Source of the DNA: Aequorivita xiaoshiensis
Lineage (GTDB): Bacteria; Bacteroidota; Bacteroidia; Flavobacteriales; Flavobacteriaceae
Reading direction: 5' to 3'
DNA length: 64,000 bases
Assembly: GCF_022008395.1 (NCBI RefSeq)
Contig: NZ_JAIRBB010000001.1
Span: 248,001 to 312,000, forward strand
How positions within the stretch are numbered: the first letter of the stretch is position 1; every line of letters starts with the position of its first letter. The notes under the pieces were generated by a model that had not been told where the DNA came from, did no database searches, and saw nothing but the letters and a program-made list of their open reading frames with translations. The position numbers were made by a program, and so were the translations under genes. Below are positions 44,485 through 53,834 of the stretch, one piece after another.

Positions 44485-44513
44485 TTGTAGATTCAAATAT
44501 ATTTTTACTTTTG
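44485..44513 (+). promoter_or_regulatory. promoter of the CAP lipoprotein gene
   Basis: TTG at 44485-44487, an 18-bp spacer and TACTTTTG at 44506-44513 match both elements of the Bacteroidota sigma-70 consensus. The ATG follows 25 bp later. This is the best promoter match in the window. Confidence 0.65.
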
Positions 44514-44538
44514 AACAAAATCTTATATCCCCACAATA

Positions 44539-45045
44539 ATGATTAGAATAAAACAAAGCCTCCTCATGGCATTTCTATGCCTTGTTTTAATTTCCTGCTC
44601 AAAAGACAATTCAATAAATCATCAACAAGTAAAATACGAAATAGACTTAGAACTTGTTAAAATGAATAACAGGGAGTTGTCCTCTCGCATCTTAGAGATT
44701 ATTAACATTCATCGAGACTCTTTAGGATTAAACACACTGCAGCTAGACAATCAATACTCATCTGCCCTGGCTGTAGACCACTCGTTGTACATGATTGATA
44801 TAAACGAATTAAATCACGATAATTTTGGATATCGTTCAGAAGCTATAAAATTTTATCAAAAGGCTCAAACCGTTAATGAAATAGTTGGATATGGCTATGA
44901 TACTGCAGAAGAAGTTGTAAATGCTTGGTTAAATAGTACAAGTCATAAAGTAATAATTGAAGGTGATTTTACTCATACTGGATTTGGAGTATTAAAAAGT
45001 GAGAATGATCGTAATTACTTTACACAAATCTTTTATAAAAAGTAA
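44539..45045 (+). CDS. CAP domain lipoprotein
   Basis: Secreted lipoprotein of 168 residues. The signal peptide ends in LVLISC (Cys20). The CAP/SCP fold (about residues 48-166) shows LEIINIHRDSLGLNTLQLDNQYSSALAVDHSLYM, the NHDNFGYR segment and VVNAWLNSTSHKVIIEGDFTHTGFGV. These match the CAP signature helices and final strands of the bacterial YkwD-like type. The biochemical function of bacterial CAP proteins is mostly unknown. Confidence 0.87.
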   Translation: MIRIKQSLLMAFLCLVLISCSKDNSINHQQVKYEIDLELVKMNNRELSSRILEIINIHRDSLGLNTLQLDNQYSSALAVDHSLYMIDINELNHDNFGYRSEAIKFYQKAQTVNEIVGYGYDTAEEVVNAWLNSTSHKVIIEGDFTHTGFGVLKSENDRNYFTQIFYKK

Positions 45046-45111
45046 TTCTACATCCCTTTTCTATTCCCTCAAATTGCCGTACTTTTACTATTTAACACAA
45101 AAAGTTAGGTT

Positions 45112-45648
45112 ATGGCAATCAAGAAACCGTTTAATTTAAATAAGTGGGTAGAAGAAAATCGAGAGTTGCTAAAACCTCCTGTTGGCAATAAAAATTTATA
45201 CGTAGAGTCGGATGACTATATCGTCATGATTGTTGCTGGACCTAATGCTCGTAAGGATTATCATTACAATGAAACCGAAGAACTATTTTATCAGTTAGAA
45301 GGAAATATTCAGGTTGCAATTCAGGAAGATGGAGAGAAAAAAATAATGGACCTAGGGCCAGGAGACATGTATCTTCATCCTGCAAAAGTGCCTCACTCTC
45401 CCAGTAGAAGCGAAAGGTCAATTGGACTAGTTATTGAAAGAAAACGCGTCGATCTTAAAGGAAAGGATGGTTTGCTGTGGTTCTGTGATAACTGTAACAA
45501 TAAGTTACACGAAGTTTATTTTCCATTGAATAATATCGAAACTGATTTTTTAAAACATTTTAACCTCTTCTACAACGACGAAGATTTACGCACTTGCGAT
45601 AAATGCGGTACTGTAATGGAAGTCGATTCTCGTTTCACACAAGATTAA
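45112..45648 (+). CDS. nbaC: 3-hydroxyanthranilate 3,4-dioxygenase
   Basis: Opens the ring of 3-hydroxyanthranilate, giving 2-amino-3-carboxymuconate semialdehyde in the kynurenine pathway. It is a 178-residue cupin. Iron ligands are His51, Glu57 and His95 (DYHYNETEELFY and VPHSPSRS). A second, rubredoxin-like metal site is formed by Cys125/Cys128 and Cys162/Cys165. These positions fit the characterised bacterial enzymes. An ALDH7-like gene follows after about 100 bp. The product can feed NAD synthesis or tryptophan degradation; other pathway genes are not in the window. Confidence 0.95.
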   Translation: MAIKKPFNLNKWVEENRELLKPPVGNKNLYVESDDYIVMIVAGPNARKDYHYNETEELFYQLEGNIQVAIQEDGEKKIMDLGPGDMYLHPAKVPHSPSRSERSIGLVIERKRVDLKGKDGLLWFCDNCNNKLHEVYFPLNNIETDFLKHFNLFYNDEDLRTCDKCGTVMEVDSRFTQD

Positions 45649-45702
45649 CATCTTATTTATCAATCACATACACTTTCGTTTTACATTCTACGGTGCATTG
45701 TG

Positions 45703-45710
45703 TACCTTTG
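45703..45710 (+). promoter_or_regulatory. putative promoter -7 box for the aldehyde dehydrogenase gene
   Basis: TACCTTTG fits TAnnTTTG 37 bp before the ATG. The -33 position carries TTA rather than TTG. Confidence 0.45.
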
Positions 45711-45746
45711 CACTTCGTAAAATTTTAGATTAAAAATAAAAAATAT

Positions 45747-47300
45747 ATGCAAGCAACAACCACTAGCTTCGGAATTGAAGAAGCATTGGAACAATTAGGA
45801 ATTAAAGACACAAACCTTGGTACCTCTACAGGTAGTAAATGGTTTTCTGAAGGTGAAGAAATCACCTCATACTCACCAGTTGATGGAAAGGTAATTGCAA
45901 AAGTATCCACATCTTCAAAAGGAGACTATGAAAAGGTAATAGAAACTGCTGCTTCAGCTTTTAAAGAATGGAGAGTAAAGCCAGCACCACAAAGAGGAGA
46001 AATTGTACGTCAATTTGGTGAAGAATTAAGAAGATTGAAAGAACCTCTAGGGAAGCTAGTTTCTTATGAAATGGGAAAAAGTTACCAAGAAGGTTTAGGT
46101 GAGGTACAAGAAATGATTGATATCTGTGATTTCGCAGTTGGTTTATCTCGTCAACTTCACGGATTAACAATGCACAGTGAACGTCCAGGACACAGAATGT
46201 ACGAACAATACCACCCACTTGGAGTTGTAGGAATTATTTCTGCATTTAATTTCCCAGTGGCAGTTTGGGCTTGGAATACAGCATTAGCTTGGGTTTGTGG
46301 GGATGTTTGTGTTTGGAAACCATCAGAAAAAACACCTTTAACTGGTGTTGCTTGTCAAAAAATTGCTGCTAAGGTATTTGCAGATAACAATTTGCCAGAA
46401 GGTATTTCTTGTTTAATCAACGGTGATTATAAAGTTGGTGAATTAATGACTAACGATAAGCGTATTCCTTTAATTTCTGCTACAGGTTCTATTAGAATGG
46501 GTAAAATAGTTGCTCAAGCTGTTGCCGCACGTTTAGGAAAATCACTTCTTGAACTTGGTGGAAACAACGCAATTATTGTTACTCCAGATGCAGATATTAA
46601 AATGACTGTAATTGGTGCTGTATTTGGTGCTGTTGGAACTGCTGGACAACGTTGTACTTCAACAAGAAGATTAATTATTCACGAAAGTATTTACGATAAA
46701 GTAAAAGATGCTGTTGTTGCTGCTTATAAGCAACTTCGTATTGGTAACCCACTAGATGAAAAAAATCACGTTGGACCGCTTATCGACAAAGATGCTGTTA
46801 AGAATTACCAACACGCTTTAGAAAAAGTTGTAGAAGAAGGCGGAAAAATTATCGTTGAAGGTGGCGTTCTAGAAGGTGAAGGATACGAAAGTGGATGCTA
46901 TGTAAAACCAGCTATTGCTGAAGCAGAAAACGACTTCGAAATCGTTCAACACGAAACATTCGGACCTGTATTATACATGATGAAGTATAGTGGTGATGTT
47001 GAAAATGCTATCGAACTTCAAAATGGAGTTGTGCAAGGACTTTCATCTGCTATAATGACTAATAACTTACGTGAAGCTGAACGCTTCTTATCTGTTCAAG
47101 GATCAGACTGTGGTATTGCAAACGTAAATATTGGTACGTCAGGTGCTGAGATTGGTGGTGCGTTTGGTGGTGAAAAAGAAACAGGTGGCGGACGCGAAAG
47201 TGGAAGTGACGCTTGGAAAATCTACATGCGCAGACAAACAAATACAATCAACTATACAACTGAGCTTCCATTAGCTCAGGGTATTAAATTTGATTTGTAA
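45747..47300 (+). CDS. ALDH7-like aldehyde dehydrogenase
   Basis: NAD(P)-dependent aldehyde dehydrogenase of 517 residues, closest in pattern to the ALDH7/alpha-aminoadipic semialdehyde dehydrogenase group. It shows SAFNFPVAVWAWNTALAWVCGD, LLELGGNNAIIV with the general-base Glu (about 270), and GTAGQRCTSTRRL with the nucleophilic Cys (about 304). The family's GGAFGGEKETGGGRESGSDAWK is near the C-terminus. The substrate may be a lysine-catabolism semialdehyde. The adjacent 3-hydroxyanthranilate dioxygenase also makes a muconate-semialdehyde pathway conceivable. Its own promoter box suggests separate expression. Confidence 0.92.
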   Translation: MQATTTSFGIEEALEQLGIKDTNLGTSTGSKWFSEGEEITSYSPVDGKVIAKVSTSSKGDYEKVIETAASAFKEWRVKPAPQRGEIVRQFGEELRRLKEPLGKLVSYEMGKSYQEGLGEVQEMIDICDFAVGLSRQLHGLTMHSERPGHRMYEQYHPLGVVGIISAFNFPVAVWAWNTALAWVCGDVCVWKPSEKTPLTGVACQKIAAKVFADNNLPEGISCLINGDYKVGELMTNDKRIPLISATGSIRMGKIVAQAVAARLGKSLLELGGNNAIIVTPDADIKMTVIGAVFGAVGTAGQRCTSTRRLIIHESIYDKVKDAVVAAYKQLRIGNPLDEKNHVGPLIDKDAVKNYQHALEKVVEEGGKIIVEGGVLEGEGYESGCYVKPAIAEAENDFEIVQHETFGPVLYMMKYSGDVENAIELQNGVVQGLSSAIMTNNLREAERFLSVQGSDCGIANVNIGTSGAEIGGAFGGEKETGGGRESGSDAWKIYMRRQTNTINYTTELPLAQGIKFDL

Positions 47301-47350
47301 TATTTAAAATTTGACAAACTGAAGATTCATTTGTCTTATTAAATAAAAGA

Positions 47351-47384
47351 AACCCCAAAGATTAATTAATCTTTGGGGTTTTTT
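47351..47384. terminator. bidirectional terminator between aldehyde dehydrogenase and desaturase genes
   Basis: 47351-47380 is a perfect palindrome whose half is AACCCCAAAGATTAA, followed by T-runs on both strands. It serves the two convergent genes. Confidence 0.9.
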
Positions 47385-47406
47385 AATGCTCTAAAATCAG
47401 TAGTAA

Positions 47407-48396
47407 TTATATAATTCCGTTAGGCTCAACCCATTTGAAACGGTTTGCGTCTTCTGGTATTTTAATTCGATCTGCAATTCGAAGCATTCTTGAAGGTAAT
47501 TTTATAAGGTAATCACGAGCTTTTTCAGCTTCATCTGTAAGTCCTGAAATTTTAGAAATTTCCCAGTGAGAATTTAATCTTTCAAGAATATCGATATAAT
47601 CATAAGTTGTATAAACACCTAATCGCTGTGCAGCATTACTAAAATCATCAAAAGCTGAAGCCATTTTTCCACCACTTTGTCGGAGGTTTTGGGCTGGCAT
47701 TATAATTTTTTTCTGCATCATGTCTGCAAATGCCAACATCATTTCACTAGCATCGTATTCAAAAATAGTTTTTACGAATTGACGATACGCTAAATGATGA
47801 CGCATTTCATCTCCGGCAATGAGAGTACACATTTTTGCTAGTGATTTGTTTCCTTTTTTCTTAGCGATTTTTCCCACTCGGCTGTGCGAAATATTGGTTG
47901 CTAACTCCTGAAAGCTTGTATAAATAAAGTTTCTATAAGGATCTCGACCAGTACCAACTTCAAAACCATCATTAATTAAATGCTGTGTTGTTATCTCCAC
48001 TTCTCTCATATTTACCCTTCCAGATAAATACAAATACTTATTTAATGTATCTCCGTGTCGATTTTCTTCACCGGTCCAGTGACGAATCCATTTACTCCAT
48101 CCATTACGACCGTGCTGATCAACTCCCTCCATATCCATTAACCAACTTTCATAAGTTGGCAATGCTTCTTCTGTTACCATATCACCTACTAATACGATCC
48201 AAAAATCGTATCCGAGTTCTTTTGCTTCTTCACGAATCTGAGTTACTTCATCCATATAATCCTCTTTCTGGAAATCTGGCAAAAGATCGGTTGGTTGCCA
48301 AATTTTTTCAACAGGAATAAGAAATTGATCGATATAATTATCAACTTCTTTTTCTATGGTTTGCATTACTTCGAGACGTATATTTTTGAGTGCCAT
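47407..48396 (-). CDS. acyl-ACP desaturase (soluble di-iron)
   Basis: Introduces a double bond into acyl-ACP using a di-iron centre. It is 329 residues. Iron-binding motifs are EENRH (residues 110-114) and DEMRHH (196-201), with further Glu residues in MVTEEALP and SFQELATN. The protein is helical throughout and lacks membrane segments, unlike the membrane desaturases. Membrane fluidity adjustment is the likely role. It is a single gene with a promoter box 29 bp upstream. Confidence 0.92.
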   Translation of the reverse strand: MALKNIRLEVMQTIEKEVDNYIDQFLIPVEKIWQPTDLLPDFQKEDYMDEVTQIREEAKELGYDFWIVLVGDMVTEEALPTYESWLMDMEGVDQHGRNGWSKWIRHWTGEENRHGDTLNKYLYLSGRVNMREVEITTQHLINDGFEVGTGRDPYRNFIYTSFQELATNISHSRVGKIAKKKGNKSLAKMCTLIAGDEMRHHLAYRQFVKTIFEYDASEMMLAFADMMQKKIIMPAQNLRQSGGKMASAFDDFSNAAQRLGVYTTYDYIDILERLNSHWEISKISGLTDEAEKARDYLIKLPSRMLRIADRIKIPEDANRFKWVEPNGII

Positions 48397-48424
48397 GATA
48401 TTTATTTTGGGGAAACTACTTATA

Positions 48425-48432
48425 CAAATATA
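48425..48432 (-). promoter_or_regulatory. putative desaturase promoter -7 box
   Basis: The minus strand reads TATATTTG, fitting TAnnTTTG, 28 bp before the ATG of the desaturase gene. Confidence 0.5.
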
Positions 48433-48466
48433 AGAACTGTAAAATGTATTTTGTAATAAAGAAGTG

Positions 48467-49192
48467 CTAATTCCTTCCTGATTCTTTAGGATACAGAGAA
48501 TGAACAGCTTGGCTTTGCCAAATTTCCTTAGAATCTATATCAAGCATAGACAACTTTCCTTTAAAAGCAGCTCCAGTATCGATATTCCAAACATTTGCGA
48601 AATTAGCTGGGACATCAAAACCCACTCGAGTTACAGGTGTATGGCCTATATATATTTCTTTAAAGAGTTTTAAACGCTTAGGATATCTATCGTCGTCCAT
48701 TGAAATTCTAGTATCTAACGAACAAGCCATTTCCCATAAAGTTCTATCCCAATACACCAAATGTGGATGATATTCGTGTTGAGGACCGTGTAAATTCATA
48801 AATCCTGCATGGAGAAAAAGGCGGTTTTCTGAATCGATATGATAATTAGTGAGGTTTTCAAGAAAACGAATGTGAATTCCTTTTTCAGTTTTTGATAAAC
48901 CTGAATAGCTTTTTACAGTACTTTCACCACCCTGATTTAGCCACATTGAATTTTTTTCACCTGTTTTCAAGTAGTTATATAGCAGTTCATCGTGGTTTCC
49001 TCTTAAAAGGATACATTTATTTTCTTGAGAAAAATTTATTAAGTACGCAATAGCTTCTGCCGATTCACTCCAACCATCTACATAATCACCCAGAAATATA
49101 TATTGTGTGTCTTTTGGAAGGTTTGCCTTTTCAATCAATTGTTTTAAAGCTTTTAAACCTCCGTGAATATCTCCTATTACAACTGTTCTCAT
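48467..49192 (-). CDS. serine/threonine-type metallophosphatase
   Basis: Calcineurin-like phosphoesterase of the PPP type, 241 residues. The metal-binding signatures GDIHGG (residues 7-12), GDYVDGW (about 36-42) and RGNHDE (about 64-69) are all present. A histidine in FLHAGFM and one in YIGHTPVTRVGF complete the site. It resembles bacterial PrpA/PrpB-like enzymes that dephosphorylate proteins or small molecules. Its ATG overlaps the stop of the zinc-ribbon gene by one base, so these two are co-translated. Confidence 0.93.
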   Translation of the reverse strand: MRTVVIGDIHGGLKALKQLIEKANLPKDTQYIFLGDYVDGWSESAEAIAYLINFSQENKCILLRGNHDELLYNYLKTGEKNSMWLNQGGESTVKSYSGLSKTEKGIHIRFLENLTNYHIDSENRLFLHAGFMNLHGPQHEYHPHLVYWDRTLWEMACSLDTRISMDDDRYPKRLKLFKEIYIGHTPVTRVGFDVPANFANVWNIDTGAAFKGKLSMLDIDSKEIWQSQAVHSLYPKESGRN

Positions 49193-50280
49193 TAGGATGA
49201 AAATAAAATAATAATTGCTATTACAAAAATTAAAAATAATACCAAGAAGAATATTTTCCAGAATGAATATGGGCGGTCTCCAGATATAATTCCACTTTGT
49301 CCGTTTACATAAAAATTATATCGCTTCCCTTTGAATCTATAAGTGCTGATATAAACTGGCAATAAAATATGTTTAAAGGTTTCATCACTTAGCTTTACAT
49401 CAATTGATGAAACTCGCTGAGTATCCCCTCCTATATCTCTTTTCGCCCATGTTAGAGCTATACTTTCAGCAACTTCATTACTCGCTTTATGTCCCTCTAA
49501 CAAAGGAATAGTATATTTTTCAGTTATAAATCCTGATAAGTAACTACTGTCAAAAGGTTTTAAAAGCTGTAAATTCCATCGTGCTATTTTAGCTGGGATC
49601 ACTCCATTCTTTTGATTTGAAGCTTTTATTAATGTGTCATCTACAAAGCCTGAAACGCTTCCAGAAGCAGGATACCATCGCGTTCTTCTTTCTTGAACTT
49701 TACGTTTGTTTTTACCGCTTCCTACAGTTTTACTCACGTAATAATATTCGCCTCTTTGCCCTGAATAATTTGCATAAAGTTGTGCATCGAATGTCCAAAA
49801 TGGAGCATATAAACCTTTAGTATTTTGCGGGTCTATTGTTGCTTTTTTAAGATTATTCGGCGCAAACCAGAGTGAGTTTACCCAGTTTTTAAAAATTTGA
49901 TGCGCTTTTTGTTGATTTATTTGAAATGGCAGAACTGCTCCCGGCAATATCCATTCTTCAGTATAAGCATCTTCTATAATTAAGGGTGAACCACAATATA
50001 CACAGGCAAGAGATTTGTAATTTTCTTCAATGTGTTGATTTGCCCCACAGTTCTTACAATGAAGCATAGAAATTTCTTCACTGTGACTCAAAGAGCCCAT
50101 CTTTTCTAAATAAGATTTAAGCTCTAACTCTTGAATTTCACTTTGTGAAGGTTCGATTTCTTCTGTATAACCGCAGTACTCACATTTAAGCTCTGTTGTA
50201 CCAGGTGCATAAATGAGTTCTGCACCACAATTGACACAGGACTTTTTAAGTTCAGATTTTTTAGGTGAAAATTCTTCCAT
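49192..50280 (-). CDS. double zinc-ribbon membrane protein
   Basis: Protein of 362 residues. Two zinc ribbons are at the N-terminus: CVNCGAEL..CEYCGY (about residues 15-37) and CKNCGANQ..CVYCGSPL (about 75-100). A beta-rich middle follows, with YAPFWTFDAQLYANYSGQRG. One C-terminal transmembrane helix (about 340-360) tethers it, so the zinc ribbons are probably cytoplasmic. It lies downstream of the SPFH-GYF gene, a neighbourhood I have seen in other bacteria. The role is unknown; a membrane-associated scaffold is an inference. Confidence 0.8.
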   Translation of the reverse strand: MEEFSPKKSELKKSCVNCGAELIYAPGTTELKCEYCGYTEEIEPSQSEIQELELKSYLEKMGSLSHSEEISMLHCKNCGANQHIEENYKSLACVYCGSPLIIEDAYTEEWILPGAVLPFQINQQKAHQIFKNWVNSLWFAPNNLKKATIDPQNTKGLYAPFWTFDAQLYANYSGQRGEYYYVSKTVGSGKNKRKVQERRTRWYPASGSVSGFVDDTLIKASNQKNGVIPAKIARWNLQLLKPFDSSYLSGFITEKYTIPLLEGHKASNEVAESIALTWAKRDIGGDTQRVSSIDVKLSDETFKHILLPVYISTYRFKGKRYNFYVNGQSGIISGDRPYSFWKIFFLVLFLIFVIAIIILFSS

Positions 50281-50349
50281 AAATTACGCTGTGGTTCGGA
50301 ACCATTTTTAAAAAGTTATAAAGCAACATTTTTAAAAAATTATCGAAGC

Positions 50350-51483
50350 CTATTGGGGTGGTAAAGGCGGGGGTGTATTTCCACCTAAGAAGGATTTCAG
50401 CTCTTCCACTTCTTGAAGTTTTGTCCATTCAGACAAACCTGCTTTCCAAATTAAAGTGTCTTTATTTATTGTTCTATTAGCAAACAAGCCCTTTAGTTGC
50501 TCTATACTAACAGGGCCAGCCTGTGCACCATTTAAAGCATAGAAATATTGAACCGCTGTAGGCATAGGCGGTGGCATTACTCCACCTTGCTGTTGCTGAA
50601 CTTGCTGTTGTCCCATTTGTGGGTTCATCATTCCACCCATTTGTTGTGCAAGTACAAAGCCCATTCCCATTCCCATACCAGCGCCAGCTGTTCCACCTTC
50701 GTTTGTAGCAGCAGCTTCAATAGCTTTTGCAGTTTTAAATTTGGTTAATTTATCAAGATCTAATTTATCGATACGGCTGTACTCAAAAATTTCCTTTTTC
50801 AAATCTTCCGGCATAGAAACATTCTCGATGTAGAATTTTTCTAAAGCAATACCTACACTATTAAATTCGGGCTTCATAACCTCTTTACAAGTTTCAGATA
50901 GCTCGGTAGTATTTGCAGCGTAAAGTTCAATAGGAAGATTAGCCTTCCCAACAGTATCTGTAAATCTTGTAGCGATTAAGCTTTTAAGGTGCTCGTTAAT
51001 TTCAAAATTGGTGAAATTATTATCTGTTCCCACAATATCAATTATAAATTTCCCAGGATCGTTAATTTTGAAGGCATAAGTTCCGAAAGCGCGAATTTCA
51101 ACCAAACCAAAACGCTCGTCACTTAGTGTAATCGGGTTTTTAGTTCCCCATTTTTCATCGGTAAAAAGATGTGTATTTACGAAGTAAACTTCAGCCTTAA
51201 ACGGACTGTCGAAACCGTATTTCCATCCCTTTAAAGTAGTTAAAATCGGTAGGTTTTGAGTGTTTAAGGTATATGTTCCAGGTTTAAAAACATCTGCAAG
51301 TTGTCCTTCATTGATGAAAACAGCTGTCTGCCCTTCTCGAACGATGAGTTTAGCGTTGTTTTTTATTTCATTTTGGTAGCGTTCAAACCTATGACATATA
51401 GTATCATCTGTATAATCCAACCACTCAATGATGTCAATAAATTCATTGCTTAATTTTTCTTTGATAGTATCGAATATGCCCAT
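50350..51483 (-). CDS. SPFH/virion-core-like protein with C-terminal GYF_2 domain
   Basis: Protein of 377 residues. The N-terminal part (about 1-255) resembles the SPFH/Band 7-like YdjI family (AVFINEGQLADVFKPGTYTL, VEIRAFGTYAFKINDPGKFI). A Gly/Met/Gln-rich linker (about 268-310) follows, then a GYF_2 domain (about 315-368, QYFYALNGAQAGPVSIEQLKGLF) and a proline tail PPPLPPQ. No transmembrane segment is present. GYF domains bind proline-rich peptides, so the tail may contact neighbouring molecules. It precedes the zinc-ribbon and phosphatase genes, probably as one operon. Confidence 0.85.
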   Translation of the reverse strand: MGIFDTIKEKLSNEFIDIIEWLDYTDDTICHRFERYQNEIKNNAKLIVREGQTAVFINEGQLADVFKPGTYTLNTQNLPILTTLKGWKYGFDSPFKAEVYFVNTHLFTDEKWGTKNPITLSDERFGLVEIRAFGTYAFKINDPGKFIIDIVGTDNNFTNFEINEHLKSLIATRFTDTVGKANLPIELYAANTTELSETCKEVMKPEFNSVGIALEKFYIENVSMPEDLKKEIFEYSRIDKLDLDKLTKFKTAKAIEAAATNEGGTAGAGMGMGMGFVLAQQMGGMMNPQMGQQQVQQQQGGVMPPPMPTAVQYFYALNGAQAGPVSIEQLKGLFANRTINKDTLIWKAGLSEWTKLQEVEELKSFLGGNTPPPLPPQ

Positions 51484-51539
51484 AGGATTAAAATTTATTA
51501 ATGTGGTTTAAAGATATAAAAATTAGGCGTAAGATGTTT

Positions 51540-52673
51540 TTAATTATAACTTACCTTCCTTAAAATTCGCAACGATTCTTTAGAAAGCTGATAAGCTTTT
51601 ACATCATAATCTCTTAAAACCTCCTTGGCGTCTTGTAATTTATGTCTGGCATCTTCAAAATTGTTTAAATAGCATATAAGATATGTTGAAGGAAGGAGAG
51701 ACAAATCTTTTTTCTCTGAATTGTTTAGCGGAATATTATGTTTTATTTTTTCCAATACCGCATTGTTTGCATTAAAAATATGATAAAGTGTTTTCTTATT
51801 AAATTGAGGTGGTTCAAAAATTAACTTTGTATCAATATTATACGATCCATTTTCGTAAAAATGAATGGTAACTTCTTCTAAAGGATAATATTTGAACTGT
51901 TCATTCAAACCTAAATGTACATATTCAACAATCTTAAAATAATCCTCAGTAAAGTCGATGCTTATTTCATCTAAGGCAGAATAAAAAAGTCGTACTTGTT
52001 CGTTGATTAATTCAATATCTACTCTAGAATAGTAGGTTTTATCTTTTAGTTTTTTTGGTGTCCCTGCCCAGCAAACTACAAATTGTTCTTTAAATACTTT
52101 GTAGTGACTTTCTAAGTCTTTGTGTCTATTATTAATAAAATCGATAACACCATCTAGCGTTAATTTAATATTATTTTTAGCTGCATTTTCTATAGATTTC
52201 ACGATTTCAGAGTTCACATCTTTAATCTCAATTTCGAAATCTTTTGGCATTGAAATACTGCCATCACGCATAAATATGCTTCCACCCCAATACTTCCATA
52301 TATTTTTTCGCAGCGAAGTGATTTTTCCGTGAGGTCTGATGGTAACCAAGCCAACAACTTTATCGGTTAAACTTGGGAAAGCAACGTTTTCGTAAATAAT
52401 TAATGGAGGGTTGGTGAGATAAGCATTTACAAGATTTTGAATTTTACTATCATCGAAAAAGTCTACACCTCTAATTTCGTTAGTTTCATCCTCTACACCT
52501 ATAACGATAAATGAATTATTTGCAGGATTACTATTGCTTAAAGCACAGATGTGTTTCAAGAATTTTGCTTTTCCTTCTTTACTATTAAGATCAATTTTTC
52601 GTTTCTTATCATAGAAACTACTCTCATCATTATGGGCGAGTAAGTTTTTAATAAGAAGTCGTTTGTTAATCAT
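51540..52673 (-). CDS. AlbA_2/Schlafen-like DNA- or nucleotide-binding protein
   Basis: Soluble protein of 377 residues. The N-terminal domain (about 30-160) matches the AlbA_2 putative DNA-binding fold: GKAKFLKHICALSNSNPANNSFIVIGVEDETNEIRGVDFFDD. The C-terminal half is charged and helical and is not recognised. Proteins of this superfamily include transcription regulators and defence-related Schlafen-like proteins, but a role cannot be assigned here. It stands alone, divergent from the sugar kinase. Confidence 0.75.
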   Translation of the reverse strand: MINKRLLIKNLLAHNDESSFYDKKRKIDLNSKEGKAKFLKHICALSNSNPANNSFIVIGVEDETNEIRGVDFFDDSKIQNLVNAYLTNPPLIIYENVAFPSLTDKVVGLVTIRPHGKITSLRKNIWKYWGGSIFMRDGSISMPKDFEIEIKDVNSEIVKSIENAAKNNIKLTLDGVIDFINNRHKDLESHYKVFKEQFVVCWAGTPKKLKDKTYYSRVDIELINEQVRLFYSALDEISIDFTEDYFKIVEYVHLGLNEQFKYYPLEEVTIHFYENGSYNIDTKLIFEPPQFNKKTLYHIFNANNAVLEKIKHNIPLNNSEKKDLSLLPSTYLICYLNNFEDARHKLQDAKEVLRDYDVKAYQLSKESLRILRKVSYN

Positions 52674-52814
52674 TGTTCAATCTCGTTATCAGTCTACTAG
52701 GAAATTTAAAAATAGCACAACTTTATTATGGGTTATCTCAAAGATATTAAAACCTGAAGTTATCTTGTGAATATGTTTGATTTCAAAAACGTGTATAATA
52801 CAGCATTTTATTAC

Positions 52815-52822
52815 TAAATTTG
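52815..52822 (+). promoter_or_regulatory. putative sugar kinase promoter -7 box
   Basis: TAAATTTG fits TAnnTTTG, 83 bp before the ATG. No good -33 element was found at the usual spacing. Confidence 0.4.
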
Positions 52823-52905
52823 CACCTTCTTAATTTGAAGCCTTCAAGTTATGGTTTTCAGGTTAAGAAATGATTAAATAAACTTAAACTGTTCAGCATA
52901 AAACT

Positions 52906-53829
52906 ATGAGTAAACTTGTAATTGTAGGTACTGTTGCCTTTGACGCCATTGAAACTCCTTTTGGGAAAACCGGAAAAATTCTCGGAGGCGCTGCCACTTA
53001 TATTGGATTAGCAGCTTCGCAGTTTAAAACTGATGGCGCTATCGTTTCTATAGTGGGAGGTGATTTTCCTGAAGAAAACTTAGAAATGCTGAAAGATAAA
53101 GGAATGAACCTTTCTGGACTTGAAATTGTTAAGGAAGGAAAAACGTTCTTTTGGAGTGGAAAATATCACAACGATATGAACACTCGCGATACATTAATTA
53201 CAGATCTTAACGTTTTAGCTGATTTTGAACCTAAAGTTCCGCAAGATTATATAGATGCTGAAGTAGTTATGTTAGGAAATCTTCATCCTCTCGTCCAATT
53301 AGGTGTTATTGAACAAATGAACGACCCTAAATTGATAGTGTTAGACACAATGAACTTCTGGATGGACAGTGCACTAGAAGATTTGATGAAAGTAATTGCT
53401 AAGGTTGATGTAATTACAATTAATGATGAAGAGGCAAGACAGCTTTCAGGAGAATATTCGCTAGTAAAGGCAGCTCACAAGATTATGGAAATGGGGCCTG
53501 ATTACGTAGTAATTAAAAAAGGCGAACACGGCGCATTATTATTTGGTGATGACGATGTTTTCTTTGCACCCGCTATGCCATTGCGAGAAGTATTTGACCC
53601 AACTGGAGCTGGTGATACATTTGCAGGAGGGTTTACAGGATATTTAGCAAAAACAGGTGATTATAGCTATACAAATATGAAAAATGCTATTATTAATGGC
53701 TCAGCATTAGCTTCATTTTGTGTAGAAAAGTTTGGACCAGAAAGATTATTGAATTTATCCAATAAAGAAGTTTACGAACGAATCCAACAATTTAAAAGCC
53801 TAACGCAGTTTGATATAAAACTAACATAA
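52906..53829 (+). CDS. PfkB family carbohydrate kinase
   Basis: Ribokinase-type kinase of 307 residues. The first PfkB motif is GGAATYIGLAASQF (about 27-40) and the second, with the catalytic Asp, is DPTGAGDTFAGGFTGYL (about 229-245). The N-terminal MSKLVIVGTVAFDAIETPFG is typical of nucleoside or sugar kinases. The substrate is not determinable. It precedes the PurF-like gene by about 100 bp with a terminator between. I recall this pair as frequent in flavobacteria, which suggests a nucleoside-related substrate, but this is an inference. Confidence 0.9.
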   Translation: MSKLVIVGTVAFDAIETPFGKTGKILGGAATYIGLAASQFKTDGAIVSIVGGDFPEENLEMLKDKGMNLSGLEIVKEGKTFFWSGKYHNDMNTRDTLITDLNVLADFEPKVPQDYIDAEVVMLGNLHPLVQLGVIEQMNDPKLIVLDTMNFWMDSALEDLMKVIAKVDVITINDEEARQLSGEYSLVKAAHKIMEMGPDYVVIKKGEHGALLFGDDDVFFAPAMPLREVFDPTGAGDTFAGGFTGYLAKTGDYSYTNMKNAIINGSALASFCVEKFGPERLLNLSNKEVYERIQQFKSLTQFDIKLT

Positions 53830-53834
53830 ATACC

